Assembly: GCA_947169115.1 (NCBI GenBank)
Contig: CAMVOK010000001.1
Span: 62,001 to 126,000 of the forward strand
DNA from: an uncultured Prevotellaceae bacterium
Lineage (GTDB): Bacteria; Bacteroidota; Bacteroidia; Bacteroidales; Bacteroidaceae
Length of the DNA: 64,000 bases
Direction of reading: 5' to 3'
Shown here in pieces: positions 26,710 through 35,893 of this stretch. Position 1 is the stretch's first letter; each line of letters starts with the position of its first letter. Position numbers and translations under genes: made by a program. Under the pieces are notes generated by a model. It was given only the letters and a program-made list of their open reading frames with translations, ran no database searches and had not been told where the DNA came from.

Positions 26710-27597
26710 ATGAGCATGAAATATTCGGTAGTAATCCCTCATAAGGATAGTCTGCAATGGTTGTTCCGATGTGTCGCTTCCATTCCCATTAGGGAAGATT
26801 TGGAGGTGATTGTCGTGGATGACAATAGTACTGTTTCCTCGGTGGAATGGGAGGATTTTCGCACTAAATATCCTTATGCGAGGTTATTCCTGACCCATGA
26901 AGGCAAGGGGGCTGGCTATGCCCGAAATGTAGGACTGGGACATGCTCAGGGCGAGTGGTTGATATTTTCTGATGCTGATGATTACTTTTATCCAGGTTCG
27001 TTTGATGTCATAGACAAGTTCGTAACAGCAAACGATGCTGATATTACCTATTTCCTTTGTGACAGCCGGGATGGAGAAACGGGCGAATTGATTCCCGACC
27101 GTGTACCTAATATCCGTCGTGGCATAGAAAGGAAAGACCTTGATTTGCTTAGGTATCGTTCATACATCCCATGTGGTAAGGTTATTCGTAGGGAACTGGT
27201 AGAAACGCACCACATAAGGTTTGAGGAGGTAGAGGTGAGCAATGATATCATGTTTTCCACCTTAGTTGGATATTATGTCCAGAAAGTGGGAATAATAGAT
27301 ACTGCATTGTATTGCATCACAAAGAATAAGAACTCGCTTTTCTTCGGATTGGATTCTCGCAGAGCGAAAATTCGGATAGAGGCAGCAGTTCGGGTTAATG
27401 ATTTCTTGTACCAGAAGGGGGTTAAGCATCGGTACTATCCTCATAACTATACCTTTTTCTTTTTTCCCAACCACCCATTGGAGTTTATAAAGGCTGTCTA
27501 TAAATGCCGCTATAAAGGACAAACCAAGAAATACATCAAGGAAGTTTGGCGTGGGATTCGTCGCGAATGGAAACGCCTACATAGGACTAATGGCTAA
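26710..27597 (+). CDS. Family 2 glycosyltransferase
   Basis: The 295-residue protein has the GT-A start 'YSVVIPHKDSLQWLFRCVAS', 'VIVVDDNSTVS' near residue 36, and the metal-binding 'WLIFSDADDYFYPGS' near residue 83. It builds one linkage of the repeat unit; donor and acceptor are unknown. It overlaps the next gene by eight bases (ATGGCTAA). Confidence 0.9.
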   Translation: MSMKYSVVIPHKDSLQWLFRCVASIPIREDLEVIVVDDNSTVSSVEWEDFRTKYPYARLFLTHEGKGAGYARNVGLGHAQGEWLIFSDADDYFYPGSFDVIDKFVTANDADITYFLCDSRDGETGELIPDRVPNIRRGIERKDLDLLRYRSYIPCGKVIRRELVETHHIRFEEVEVSNDIMFSTLVGYYVQKVGIIDTALYCITKNKNSLFFGLDSRRAKIRIEAAVRVNDFLYQKGVKHRYYPHNYTFFFFPNHPLEFIKAVYKCRYKGQTKKYIKEVWRGIRREWKRLHRTNG

Positions 27598-28576
27598 GAT
27601 TTCGATAATAGTTCCTGTATATAATGTAGAGCCATTTCTACGTCCGTGTCTTGATAGCATATTATCTCAGACAATCAGTGACTGGGAATGTGTGCTTGTG
27701 GATGATGGGAGTAAGGATAATAGCGGACAGATATGTGATGAGTATGCAGGACGAGATAATCGTTTCGTTGTTGTTCATAAACAAAATGAGGGAGTTGCCA
27801 AGGCACGTATTACGGCATTTGAACACAGCCATGGAGAACTGATAACCTTCATTGACAGTGACGACACGGTATTACCATTGTATTTAGAGAAGTTGTCTCG
27901 TCCTATATTGGAGGAAAATGCTGATATGGTCTCTTGTGATTTCAATGCAGTCAGAGACGACATTACTAAGAAGGCACGGAAGAAGAGGTCGGGGATATTT
28001 GTCGGGGAAGAGATAAAAGATTTTGTCTGCAATAGTTTTTTATACGACACAATCGTAAGAGACTATGGTATAGCTTGTTTCCTTTGGACAAAGATGGTGA
28101 GGCGCGAATATATCCAGGAAGGTTTGAAACAAGGAGAAGGGTTCTGGTTTGCGGAAGACCAAATAGCATTGTTACAGATGCTGTTGCAAATCAAAAAATT
28201 GGTGATACTGCCAGACAACCTGTATAACTATGTATTACATGAAGGCCAGGTAACCCAGCGATATGAATGGGGGATATGGGATAATATTATCAGAATGCTT
28301 TCGAAAGTGCAGGAACTAACCCACGGTTTGCCAGTGAAAGCTGGATTACGAAAACGGACTTGGTTACATATAAAACGAACGATTGATTTGAAGATGTTAA
28401 CCAAGGATATGGCTAAGGAAACATTTATCCGCCATCTTTCTCAAATGAGGGAAACTCCCTATATGAAAGAATACTTTTGCCATTTGACGACGGGCTTTGG
28501 GAAAAAGGATTTGAAAATATACTGGTTATTAAAGTTAAGACTTTACGGTGTTTTCTACGATAATGCAATGTGTTGA
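27590..28576 (+). CDS. Family 2 glycosyltransferase (tandem paralogue A)
   Basis: From the ATG at 27590 the 328-residue protein has a canonical GT2 start 'ISIIVPVYNVEPFLRPCLDS', 'CVLVDDGSKDNSG' and 'LITFIDSDDTVLPLY'. The first 110 or so residues are almost the same as in the next gene, at DNA level too, while the C-terminal acceptor halves differ clearly. That suggests tandem duplication with later divergence, or gene conversion of the donor-binding half. Confidence 0.9.
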   Translation: MAKISIIVPVYNVEPFLRPCLDSILSQTISDWECVLVDDGSKDNSGQICDEYAGRDNRFVVVHKQNEGVAKARITAFEHSHGELITFIDSDDTVLPLYLEKLSRPILEENADMVSCDFNAVRDDITKKARKKRSGIFVGEEIKDFVCNSFLYDTIVRDYGIACFLWTKMVRREYIQEGLKQGEGFWFAEDQIALLQMLLQIKKLVILPDNLYNYVLHEGQVTQRYEWGIWDNIIRMLSKVQELTHGLPVKAGLRKRTWLHIKRTIDLKMLTKDMAKETFIRHLSQMRETPYMKEYFCHLTTGFGKKDLKIYWLLKLRLYGVFYDNAMC

Positions 28577-28616
28577 TTGATGATACTCGTACCTGTGGGA
28601 CATATAATAAACAATC

Positions 28617-29633
28617 ATGAAAAATTCCACAATCTCAATTATAGTTCCTGTCTATAACACGGAGAAATACTTGCCTTCGTGTCTTGACAGCATATTATCT
28701 CAGACCATCAGCGACTGGGAATGTGTGCTTGTGGATGATGGTAGTAAGGACAATAGTGGACAAATTTGTGACGAGTATGCTGCGCGGGACAGTCGTTTTG
28801 TAGTGATTCACAAACCAAACGAAGGAGTTGCCAAGGCACGCATTACGGCTTATGAACATAGTCACGGAGAACTGATAACCTTCATTGACAGTGACGATAC
28901 GGTATCCCCATTGTATTTGGAGAAATTGTCCCGTCCTATATTGGAGGAAAAAGCTGACATGGTGTCGTGTGACTATTATAAGTTGGAGAATGACAGACGT
29001 GAAGAACCTTTGACCAAGTTAACAGGAACTTACGAAAAACAGGAGGTGAAGGATTTCATCGCAAGCCACTACTTCTACGAGCGGAAACTGAACGGCTATG
29101 GGATGACTCCATTCCTCTGTACCAAAATGGTGAGGCGCGAGCTTGTAGCTGATGGATTAAAAGAGGGTGAGGGCATGTGGTTTGGAGAAGACCAAATAGC
29201 CATGTTCAAAATGTTGATAAATTGCAGGAATCTAGTTCTACTGCCCGATAGATTATATAACTATATTTTCCATGAAGGTCAGGCTGTCAAACGTTACAAT
29301 AAGAGCCTTTGGGAAGAAGTGATTCGATTGTTGGACAAGTACAAAGAATTGGGAAAGAAGATGTCCATAAAAGATGGGCTAAAAAACAGGACCTGGGTTT
29401 ATATCCGTCGGATTATTTATGAGAAAATGGCTCAGGAGGATATGGACTATGCTACTTATAAGCAGCATATTTCCTATATGAGGAATACCCCATACATGAA
29501 AGACTTCTTCCGATCATGGACGTTGGATTTTGACAAGAAAAACAGAAAGAGATATTGGTTACTGAAACTCAAGTTATATCGGCTCTCTTATAATACCATG
29601 GTAAAGAAAAGAGCACTAAAGGCAAAAGTATGA
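28617..29633 (+). CDS. Family 2 glycosyltransferase (tandem paralogue B)
   Basis: The 338-residue paralogue of the preceding gene carries the same 'LDSILSQTISDWECVLVDDG' segment and 'FIDSDDTVSPLYLEKLSRP'. The C-terminal part shares only scattered motifs ('EGMWFGEDQIAMFKM', 'LYNYIFHEGQ', 'NTPYMKDFF'). The two enzymes probably use the same sugar nucleotide on different acceptors. It ends with an ATGA overlap into the next gene. Confidence 0.9.
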   Translation: MKNSTISIIVPVYNTEKYLPSCLDSILSQTISDWECVLVDDGSKDNSGQICDEYAARDSRFVVIHKPNEGVAKARITAYEHSHGELITFIDSDDTVSPLYLEKLSRPILEEKADMVSCDYYKLENDRREEPLTKLTGTYEKQEVKDFIASHYFYERKLNGYGMTPFLCTKMVRRELVADGLKEGEGMWFGEDQIAMFKMLINCRNLVLLPDRLYNYIFHEGQAVKRYNKSLWEEVIRLLDKYKELGKKMSIKDGLKNRTWVYIRRIIYEKMAQEDMDYATYKQHISYMRNTPYMKDFFRSWTLDFDKKNRKRYWLLKLKLYRLSYNTMVKKRALKAKV

Positions 29634-30976
29634 AGAAAGTAATTACATACGGTACATACGATTTGTTGCACCAAGGGCATATCAATTTGCTGCGTCGTGC
29701 AAAGGAATTGGGTGACTACCTGATAGTTGGAGTGACGAACGACAACTTTGATCGCGAGCGAGGCAAACTGAACGTACATAACAACGTGCTGGAGCGAGTG
29801 GAGGCTGTGAAAGCCACGGGACTGGCAGACAAGATAATCATTGAGGATTATGTGGGGCAGAAAATAGACGATATCCAGAAGTATGACGTGGACATTTTTG
29901 CCATTGGTTCCGATTGGGTAGGCAAGTTTGACTATCTGAATGAGTTCTGCAAGGTGGTGTATTTGCCTCGTACGGAGGGGATATCCTCGACAATGCTTCG
30001 CGAAGATTTGCAGGACGAGGTGAAGATAGGTGTTGTTGGGACCGGTAGGATTGCTGAACGTTTTGTACCAGAAACCACTTACGTTAACTATGTGAATGTG
30101 GCAGCGGTGTATGATACGAACACAGAAAAAGCACACACCTTTGCCCAGCATCACCAATTAGAGATGGTTGCCAGCACCTACGACGAGCTGATGGATAATG
30201 TAGATGCGGTTTATATCGCCACGCCACATTTGCAGCACTATGAACAATGCAAGCAGGCATTGGAGCGTAAGAAACATGTGCTTTGTGAGACACCACTTGT
30301 CTTAAAGGGAGACGAGGCGCGTGAATTGTTTGAACTGGCAGAGAAGAACGGTGTGGTGCTGATGGAGGCCAATAAGACGGCACACTCCCCAGCTTTTAAC
30401 CATCTTATTACAATGATAAAGAGTGGAGCGATCGGTGAGGTGGTTGACATTAATGTTTCGGAGTCGAAGTTGTGGGGAGAACGCTTTACGCGTGAAATGG
30501 ATGCCAGTCAGGCTGGTGGTTCCATGTATGAACTGGGTTCTTATCCCCTCTTACCCATCTTTAAGTTGATGGGAATAGATTATCTGAATCTAAATATATA
30601 TTCCAAAATGAAGGATGGTGTGGACCTTTATACGAAGGGTATCATGAGATATCCGCATGGGGTATGTTCCTTCCAGTTGGGACTTGGCGTGAAGACAGAG
30701 GGGAATCTAGTGATTTCGGGTACGAAGGGTTATGCCTATGTTCCTTCGCCATGGTGGCTGACAGACTATTATGAATTCCGTTTTGAGGATCAGAACCAAA
30801 ACAAGAAGTTCTTCTACAAATGGGATGGGGCTGGCCTACGCTACGAAATACAGGAGTTTATGTCGTGCATATACAACCATCGTTTTAGCACAGCCCGTCT
30901 GCGCAGGAGAGAGAGTATAGCCATGGCCAATGTGATGCAACAATTCGGTGAACGTAAAAACTTTATGGAAATATGA
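29630..30976 (+). CDS. TagD-like cytidylyltransferase fused to Gfo/Idh/MocA oxidoreductase
   Basis: Residues 1-128 are a glycerol-3-phosphate cytidylyltransferase-type domain: 'YGTYDLLHQGHINLLRRAKE' with the HxGH motif (His14, His17) and 'EGISSTMLRED', the variant ISSTxIR motif, near residue 117. Residues 132-448 form a Gfo/Idh oxidoreductase with Rossmann start 'KIGVVGTGRIAERF'. The usual 'CEKP' motif reads 'CETP' in 'KHVLCETPLVL', so the lysine that normally helps catalysis is replaced by threonine. The arrangement parallels Bcs1 of Haemophilus influenzae type b, where a different cytidylyltransferase is fused to a reductase to make CDP-ribitol. By analogy this may make a CDP-polyol or related donor, but the changed motif raises doubt about the redox half. 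Confidence 0.85.
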   Translation: MKKVITYGTYDLLHQGHINLLRRAKELGDYLIVGVTNDNFDRERGKLNVHNNVLERVEAVKATGLADKIIIEDYVGQKIDDIQKYDVDIFAIGSDWVGKFDYLNEFCKVVYLPRTEGISSTMLREDLQDEVKIGVVGTGRIAERFVPETTYVNYVNVAAVYDTNTEKAHTFAQHHQLEMVASTYDELMDNVDAVYIATPHLQHYEQCKQALERKKHVLCETPLVLKGDEARELFELAEKNGVVLMEANKTAHSPAFNHLITMIKSGAIGEVVDINVSESKLWGERFTREMDASQAGGSMYELGSYPLLPIFKLMGIDYLNLNIYSKMKDGVDLYTKGIMRYPHGVCSFQLGLGVKTEGNLVISGTKGYAYVPSPWWLTDYYEFRFEDQNQNKKFFYKWDGAGLRYEIQEFMSCIYNHRFSTARLRRRESIAMANVMQQFGERKNFMEI

Positions 30977-31806
30977 GAGAAATGGCATTGAAGGAGATTC
31001 AACAGGTGAGCTTGGAAATCCTTAAAGACATTCATGAGTTTTGTGTTGAGCATGATATAAAATATACGTTGTTCTCGGGAACTCTGATAGGGGCCGTGCG
31101 CCATCATGGGTTTATCCCATGGGACGATGACCTTGATATCGCTTTTACACGTCCAGAATATGAAAAGTTTGTTCGTACTTACGAGTCGAAGAAAGGTTAT
31201 GAATTATTCTGCCGTGAGAGACAGGGAAAGGACGTTTTTCTGTCGTATGCCCGTGTCTGTGAAATGGAGCGAACATTCGCCGACGATAGTAATTATCCCT
31301 GGACAAAGGAGAAAAAGGGAGTTTGGATAGATGTATTTGCTTTGGATGGGGCGGAGTCTGATTATGACCTTGCGGTTAAGCAAAGCAAAGAGATGTTCCG
31401 AATCTGGAATGCTTCCAACAGAATACGACGGGCACAAAGACCTCTTAGGAATTGTAAGAAACTTTCGTATCTTCCAAGATTGATACTGGTTAAACTTTTG
31501 TATGGATGGCAACTTTATCGTAGTAAACTATGGGACAAACATATTGCTATGTGCAAGCGCATTCCTTTTGAAAAGGCAGAATACTATAGCCACCATGCTT
31601 GGGCAGGATGGGGTATGCGAGAATATTACAAAACTTCGGCTTTCTCTGACTATAAATTGATGAAATTTGAGGATGGAGAATTTTATGTGATGCAAGGCTA
31701 TGACGGAGCTCTGAGGGCTAAATATGGTGACTACATGCAGTTGCCTCCTGTAGAGGAACGTCAGCCACGCCATACAATGAATAAATATTATTGGAGGGAA
31801 GACTAA
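30973..31806 (+). CDS. LicD-family phosphotransferase (copy 2)
   Basis: This 277-residue protein carries 'YTLFSGTLIGAVRHHGFIPW' then 'DDDLDIAFTR' near residues 35-65, the LicD signature. Overall it follows copy 1 (22113-22922) closely, including 'EILKDIHEFCVEHDI', 'GVWIDVFALDGAESD' and 'AKYGDYMQLPPVEERQPRH'. It starts in an ATGA overlap with the cytidylyltransferase-oxidoreductase fusion, so that enzyme is its best candidate donor source. An ATG at 30982 is an alternative start. Confidence 0.9.
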   Translation: MREMALKEIQQVSLEILKDIHEFCVEHDIKYTLFSGTLIGAVRHHGFIPWDDDLDIAFTRPEYEKFVRTYESKKGYELFCRERQGKDVFLSYARVCEMERTFADDSNYPWTKEKKGVWIDVFALDGAESDYDLAVKQSKEMFRIWNASNRIRRAQRPLRNCKKLSYLPRLILVKLLYGWQLYRSKLWDKHIAMCKRIPFEKAEYYSHHAWAGWGMREYYKTSAFSDYKLMKFEDGEFYVMQGYDGALRAKYGDYMQLPPVEERQPRHTMNKYYWRED

Positions 31807-32537
31807 TGAAAAAGATACTTATCGTAGGGGGAGCAAATGGAATAGGATTGTCTATTGCCAAGGTGCTGACCGGCCAAGATGATACAGAGAAGGTTTATAT
31901 TGTGGACAAAGCTCCTCTGGCAGAGGAATATAAGGAAGAAAAGATAGAAAGCATACAGTTTGACCTGACCAGCGAAGATTACTCCTTATTCGACCGTTTC
32001 GCCGACATTGACGGTTTGTTCATCACGGCGGGTTTTGGTCGGCTGGCTTTGTTCGCGGATGTTGATGAAAAGATGATTCCCTTGTACTTCAACGTGAACA
32101 GCATTGCTGTAATCCGTGTCATAAAACACTTTTATGACAAGCTGCTTGCTAAGGACGATTTCTATTGTGGGGTGATGGTGAGCATTGCCGGATTTATGTC
32201 ATCACCGTTCTTCTCTCTATATGGAGCCTCAAAAGCTGCTTTGAAGATTTTCATAGAAAGTGTAAACGTGGAACTGGAGAAGGCTGGGTCAACGAATAAA
32301 ATCCTGAATGTGTCGCCTGGATCCATCAAGGGCACTGCATTTAACAATGGAAAGACAGACCTTAGTCTAACGACCCCCTTGGCTCAGGAGATTGTGCAAC
32401 ACCTGCAGGCCAAGGACGATTTATTCATACCACGGTATGATGATGTGTTCTGTCATGTACTGGAACGCTATCACCAAGACTTCCGGGCAGAGGGCCGGCA
32501 TAGTTATGAATACAAGGTGAATTCAGGCAGAATGTAA
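31806..32537 (+). CDS. Short-chain dehydrogenase/reductase
   Basis: The ATG at 31806 overlaps the previous stop by one base and gives 243 residues. The nucleotide-binding glycine motif 'LIVGGANGIGLSIAK' is at residue 5 and the catalytic pattern S...YxxxK is present as 'VSIAGF...LYGASKAALKIF'. Lying between two licD genes and just after the cytidylyltransferase-oxidoreductase fusion, it probably reduces or oxidises a sugar (phosphate) on the way to the CDP-activated headgroup. The exact substrate is not readable. Confidence 0.85.
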   Translation: MKKILIVGGANGIGLSIAKVLTGQDDTEKVYIVDKAPLAEEYKEEKIESIQFDLTSEDYSLFDRFADIDGLFITAGFGRLALFADVDEKMIPLYFNVNSIAVIRVIKHFYDKLLAKDDFYCGVMVSIAGFMSSPFFSLYGASKAALKIFIESVNVELEKAGSTNKILNVSPGSIKGTAFNNGKTDLSLTTPLAQEIVQHLQAKDDLFIPRYDDVFCHVLERYHQDFRAEGRHSYEYKVNSGRM

Positions 32538-32542
32538 TTCGT

Positions 32543-33337
32543 ATGAGACGAATAGAACGTCTTGAGGAGGAACATAAAATTCTTTTGGAGATAGCAAAGG
32601 AATTTCATCGTGTATGTGTAAAACATAACATCCCCTACTATATGTTGGGGGGAACTATGTTGGGTGCTGTTCGCCATGGTGGTTTCATTCCTTGGGACGA
32701 TGACATGGACTTTGGCATTCCGAGAAGATATTTCAGTGAGTTCTTTAAAATCGCAGAAAAAGAATTTCCTTCTCATCTTCGCATCTCCACCGTCTATAAT
32801 TCACGACGTATTACAGGTGGATTTGCCAAGATTGATGACACAAGAACCTATATGGTCAGGAGCCTGTTTAGAGGGGAGGATATGAAGATTGGGGTGAATA
32901 TTGATGTCTTCCCAATTGACTATGCCGATAATGATTTCAGCAGATATTCGAAAAATAGGATTATATCTCGCTTGTTACAGATACAGGCATATCGTCTTCT
33001 TTCTCTTCAAGATAGGCCTTTGCCCAAAAAGGTTGTAGCCTTGTTTATAAAAGCGGTGCTTTCCCCATTGAGGCGTGGTGCTATTATTGATTTTATAGTT
33101 AAGCATTTGATTGTTGACGATGGACCAAACATGGCAAATCACTTTGGAGCGTGGAGTATTAAGGAGATAGTTCCGAGGGAGGTGATGGGTACACCAACAC
33201 CTTATCGGTTTGAAAATATAGAGTTATATGGAGTGGAGGATGCTGATCGGTATTTGAAAAGTCTGTACAAAGATTGGCATCAGTTACCTCCAGATGGAAA
33301 AAGAAAGATTCACGCCTTAGAAATATACTATCTTTAA
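32543..33337 (+). CDS. LicD-family phosphotransferase (copy 3)
   Basis: This 264-residue protein has 'YYMLGGTMLGAVRHGGFIPW' then 'DDDMDFGIPR' near residues 33-60. It is more divergent from copies 1 and 2 than they are from each other, with a different central part ('INIDVFPIDYADNDFSRYSK') and a different C-terminal end ('YKDWHQLPPDGKRKIH'). It may use a different donor or acceptor. The upstream gene ends six bases before its ATG. Confidence 0.9.
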   Translation: MRRIERLEEEHKILLEIAKEFHRVCVKHNIPYYMLGGTMLGAVRHGGFIPWDDDMDFGIPRRYFSEFFKIAEKEFPSHLRISTVYNSRRITGGFAKIDDTRTYMVRSLFRGEDMKIGVNIDVFPIDYADNDFSRYSKNRIISRLLQIQAYRLLSLQDRPLPKKVVALFIKAVLSPLRRGAIIDFIVKHLIVDDGPNMANHFGAWSIKEIVPREVMGTPTPYRFENIELYGVEDADRYLKSLYKDWHQLPPDGKRKIHALEIYYL

Positions 33338-33360
33338 GGTAGAAGAAAGGAGATATTAGT

Positions 33361-34668
33361 CTGAAAAAGGGAATAGCCATAAAGTCGAGAAGTAGGTTTC
33401 AGATAGAACTGTTCTTTGCCTCTTTAGTATTACTGATAGTAAATGAATTTTTCATTTATTCAGTAAGAGGTACGACAATCGGAAAACTTGTTTCTGTTTC
33501 AGACGAATTGTATGTTGTTTTTCTGTTTTTGCTGACCCTTTCCACTAAGAAATGCCGTAGGCGGGAGTCTTTTGCATTGCTTTTGATAATTTTCTCTTTA
33601 GTTGGTCTTGCGGGCAATTTTTTCTGTTCTTCTCCTTTGAAACCAGCCATAATGGGATTGTTTAATACAGTGAAGCCCATGATGCTATATTGGTGCCTAT
33701 GTCAGTATGACTTTAGCTGGGAAGACTTCTATCATCTGATGAAAAGATTTACATCGCTATTTTATATTATTATTGCTTCCTATTTGCTGGATTTATTTAT
33801 TCCGTCTTTTCGAAGTTTCATAGGATATCCTAAACTGGAGACGCGCTTGGGCATACGAACTTTAGGTGGACTTTTTGCCAAACAGACCAATGGTAATGCA
33901 TGGGCGATTATATATTTTATATATTATCGATATTATGCACCCCAGACCAAGAAATGGAAATATATGGCATCAGCGGCTATGGTATTTGTAAGTATAAAGG
34001 TAAAAGATATTTTTGGATTCTTGGCTGGCTTGTTTGTTGGATACTTCAAGAAAGTGCGGCTCTTTTATGCCGTTATTTTGGCACCTACGGCAATGGTACT
34101 ATTCTATCTGTATATGATTTTCATGCCACAACACTATGCCAGTTACTTTGGGAATATGAACGATAATTCGCAAACAGCTCGAATCGCCTTGACGAATACT
34201 TCATTTAAAATTGCAAAGGATAAGTTCCCCTTGGGAGTAGGATATGGGCAGTTTGCCTCTCCAATGTCCCGTGACTACAAAAGTAACGTGTATAAAGAGT
34301 ATCGTATAAACAAGGTATGGGGACTTACGAATACGAAAGGTGCAGCAAACTTCATGTGTGATACGTTCTGGCCTATGATTCTTGGTGAGACTGGTGTTAT
34401 AGGGCTAATATGTTATCTGTGCCTTCTTTATATGGCTTTTTCCCCATTCTTAAGGGCGTATTTTGAGGATACAAGTGATCGGAATGTTTTGTTCCCTTCC
34501 TTGGTCTTTGTTATGTACCTAGTGATGACCGTAGCAAAACCTGTATTCACAGGTCCTCCTCATAGCTTTGTCTTTTGGGGTTTTGCGGGTATATTTTATT
34601 CCTTGTATAAAAAGAAATTTACGATGTATGTATCGCGTTCCCAACATAGACTTCGTAACAAAGCATGA
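33361..34668 (+). CDS. O-antigen polymerase/ligase-like membrane protein, probable CTG start
   Basis: The protein has about ten hydrophobic segments and an O-antigen-ligase-like periplasmic region ('NDNSQTARIALTNTSFKIAK', 'FPLGVGYGQFASP', 'GETGVIGLICYL'). It is the only polymerase candidate of the locus. The first ATG or TTG options (TTG at 33508) would cut off the first membrane segment. The frame is open back to a TAG at 33340, and a CTG at 33361 sits eight bases after AAGGAG (33347-33352). It would give a natural start, 'MKKGIAIKSRSRFQIELFF', and 435 residues. ATT at 33355 is a weaker alternative. Confidence 0.75.
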   Translation: MKKGIAIKSRSRFQIELFFASLVLLIVNEFFIYSVRGTTIGKLVSVSDELYVVFLFLLTLSTKKCRRRESFALLLIIFSLVGLAGNFFCSSPLKPAIMGLFNTVKPMMLYWCLCQYDFSWEDFYHLMKRFTSLFYIIIASYLLDLFIPSFRSFIGYPKLETRLGIRTLGGLFAKQTNGNAWAIIYFIYYRYYAPQTKKWKYMASAAMVFVSIKVKDIFGFLAGLFVGYFKKVRLFYAVILAPTAMVLFYLYMIFMPQHYASYFGNMNDNSQTARIALTNTSFKIAKDKFPLGVGYGQFASPMSRDYKSNVYKEYRINKVWGLTNTKGAANFMCDTFWPMILGETGVIGLICYLCLLYMAFSPFLRAYFEDTSDRNVLFPSLVFVMYLVMTVAKPVFTGPPHSFVFWGFAGIFYSLYKKKFTMYVSRSQHRLRNKA

Positions 34669-35893
34669 CATTTGTATAGGTTGTGGAGTGTGCCAGAACG
34701 CATGTCCGCAGAATGCTATAACTATTGATGTACGGAACGGTATGTTTTTGCCTGCTGTTGATAATGTACGATGTAATAATACAAGGGGGTGTCACCGTTG
34801 CTATGATGTATGCCCAGGTTTGGGGATAAATCTTGTGGATTGTGCGAAGCAGTTATACGCAGGTGGGGATGTTTTTGAGGATAAATTTATAGGCCGATAC
34901 ATACAGTGCCATACAGGCCATAGTACCAATGAGGAAATGCGCTATCATGCTGCGAGTGGTGGTATGTTAAGCCAAATTCTAATCTGGTTATTGGAAACTG
35001 GGAAAATCGATGGGGCTGTCGTTACTCGTTTTGATACCTCTGCACCGTTGAAGGTAAAGACTTTCATTGCTACAACAAAAGATGACATTATTGCATCGAG
35101 GAGTAGCAAATATGCCCCTGTTACATACAGTCAGGTGATAAGAGAGGTGAAGAAGGCAACTGGTAGCCGATATGTGTTTGTTGGCGTTCCTTGCCAAATA
35201 GAGGGGGTTCGGAAGATGATGGCTAAAGACCAACGCTTACGAGAAAAAATAGCAGGGTTATTTGCTATCTACTGTTCTGGTACGCGGACGTTTTATTTTA
35301 CAGAATATATTCTGAAGAGTAGGAATATTGATATTGGGAACGTGGATTTTTTGTCCTATCGGGACAATGGCTGTTTGGGTGGAATGGTGGTGAAGGGGAA
35401 AGGAATAGATTATTATGAGGATTATCAAAGTTATTCCAATCCCTTGCGTACTATATTTTATCCTCGGAGGTGTTTGCTTTGTGCTGATCACTTCGGAGAA
35501 CTTGCAGATATTTGCTTTGGGGATATTCACATAAAACCATATTCGGATGACAAGATAGGTATAAACTCGTTAGTTGTCAGATCTCGTTATTGGAATGATA
35601 TGCTGAACGAAGCTTGTTCCGCAGGTGTGATTACATTAGATACATTGGATGAAAACACTTTGCTCGCTTCCCAGAAGATGGCGAAAGTGAAGAAAACAAG
35701 GAATATTACCTTTTGTATGCTCAATAAAAAACTGGGGCAACCTGTTCCTGAATACGGAACACTATATGAGGCTAAACTTACATGTAAAGATATCATAAAC
35801 TATTTCCGAATGAGTGTGGAGCGGTATGTCGGGAGACACAAACTACTCTGGTGTGTAATTCCCAGGATAAAGTCTAAGGTAAAAATAAAATGA
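34628..35893 (+). CDS. FrhB-family (F420 hydrogenase beta-like) iron-sulfur flavoprotein
   Basis: From the ATG at 34628 this 421-residue protein starts with a ferredoxin-type domain, 'CIGCGVCQNACP' and 'CNNTRGCHRCYDVCPG', followed by the FrhB/FdhB N- and C-terminal domains ('HAASGGMLSQIL', 'FVGVPCQIEGVRKM', 'PRRCLLCADHFGELADICFGD'). Genes of this family are common in Bacteroidales capsule loci, usually beside a polysaccharide pyruvyl transferase, exactly as here. Their role in glycan synthesis is not settled; a redox step on a sugar or a cofactor is assumed. It overlaps the polymerase gene by 41 bases, and the next gene starts in an ATGA overlap. Confidence 0.85.
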   Translation: MYRVPNIDFVTKHDICIGCGVCQNACPQNAITIDVRNGMFLPAVDNVRCNNTRGCHRCYDVCPGLGINLVDCAKQLYAGGDVFEDKFIGRYIQCHTGHSTNEEMRYHAASGGMLSQILIWLLETGKIDGAVVTRFDTSAPLKVKTFIATTKDDIIASRSSKYAPVTYSQVIREVKKATGSRYVFVGVPCQIEGVRKMMAKDQRLREKIAGLFAIYCSGTRTFYFTEYILKSRNIDIGNVDFLSYRDNGCLGGMVVKGKGIDYYEDYQSYSNPLRTIFYPRRCLLCADHFGELADICFGDIHIKPYSDDKIGINSLVVRSRYWNDMLNEACSAGVITLDTLDENTLLASQKMAKVKKTRNITFCMLNKKLGQPVPEYGTLYEAKLTCKDIINYFRMSVERYVGRHKLLWCVIPRIKSKVKIK

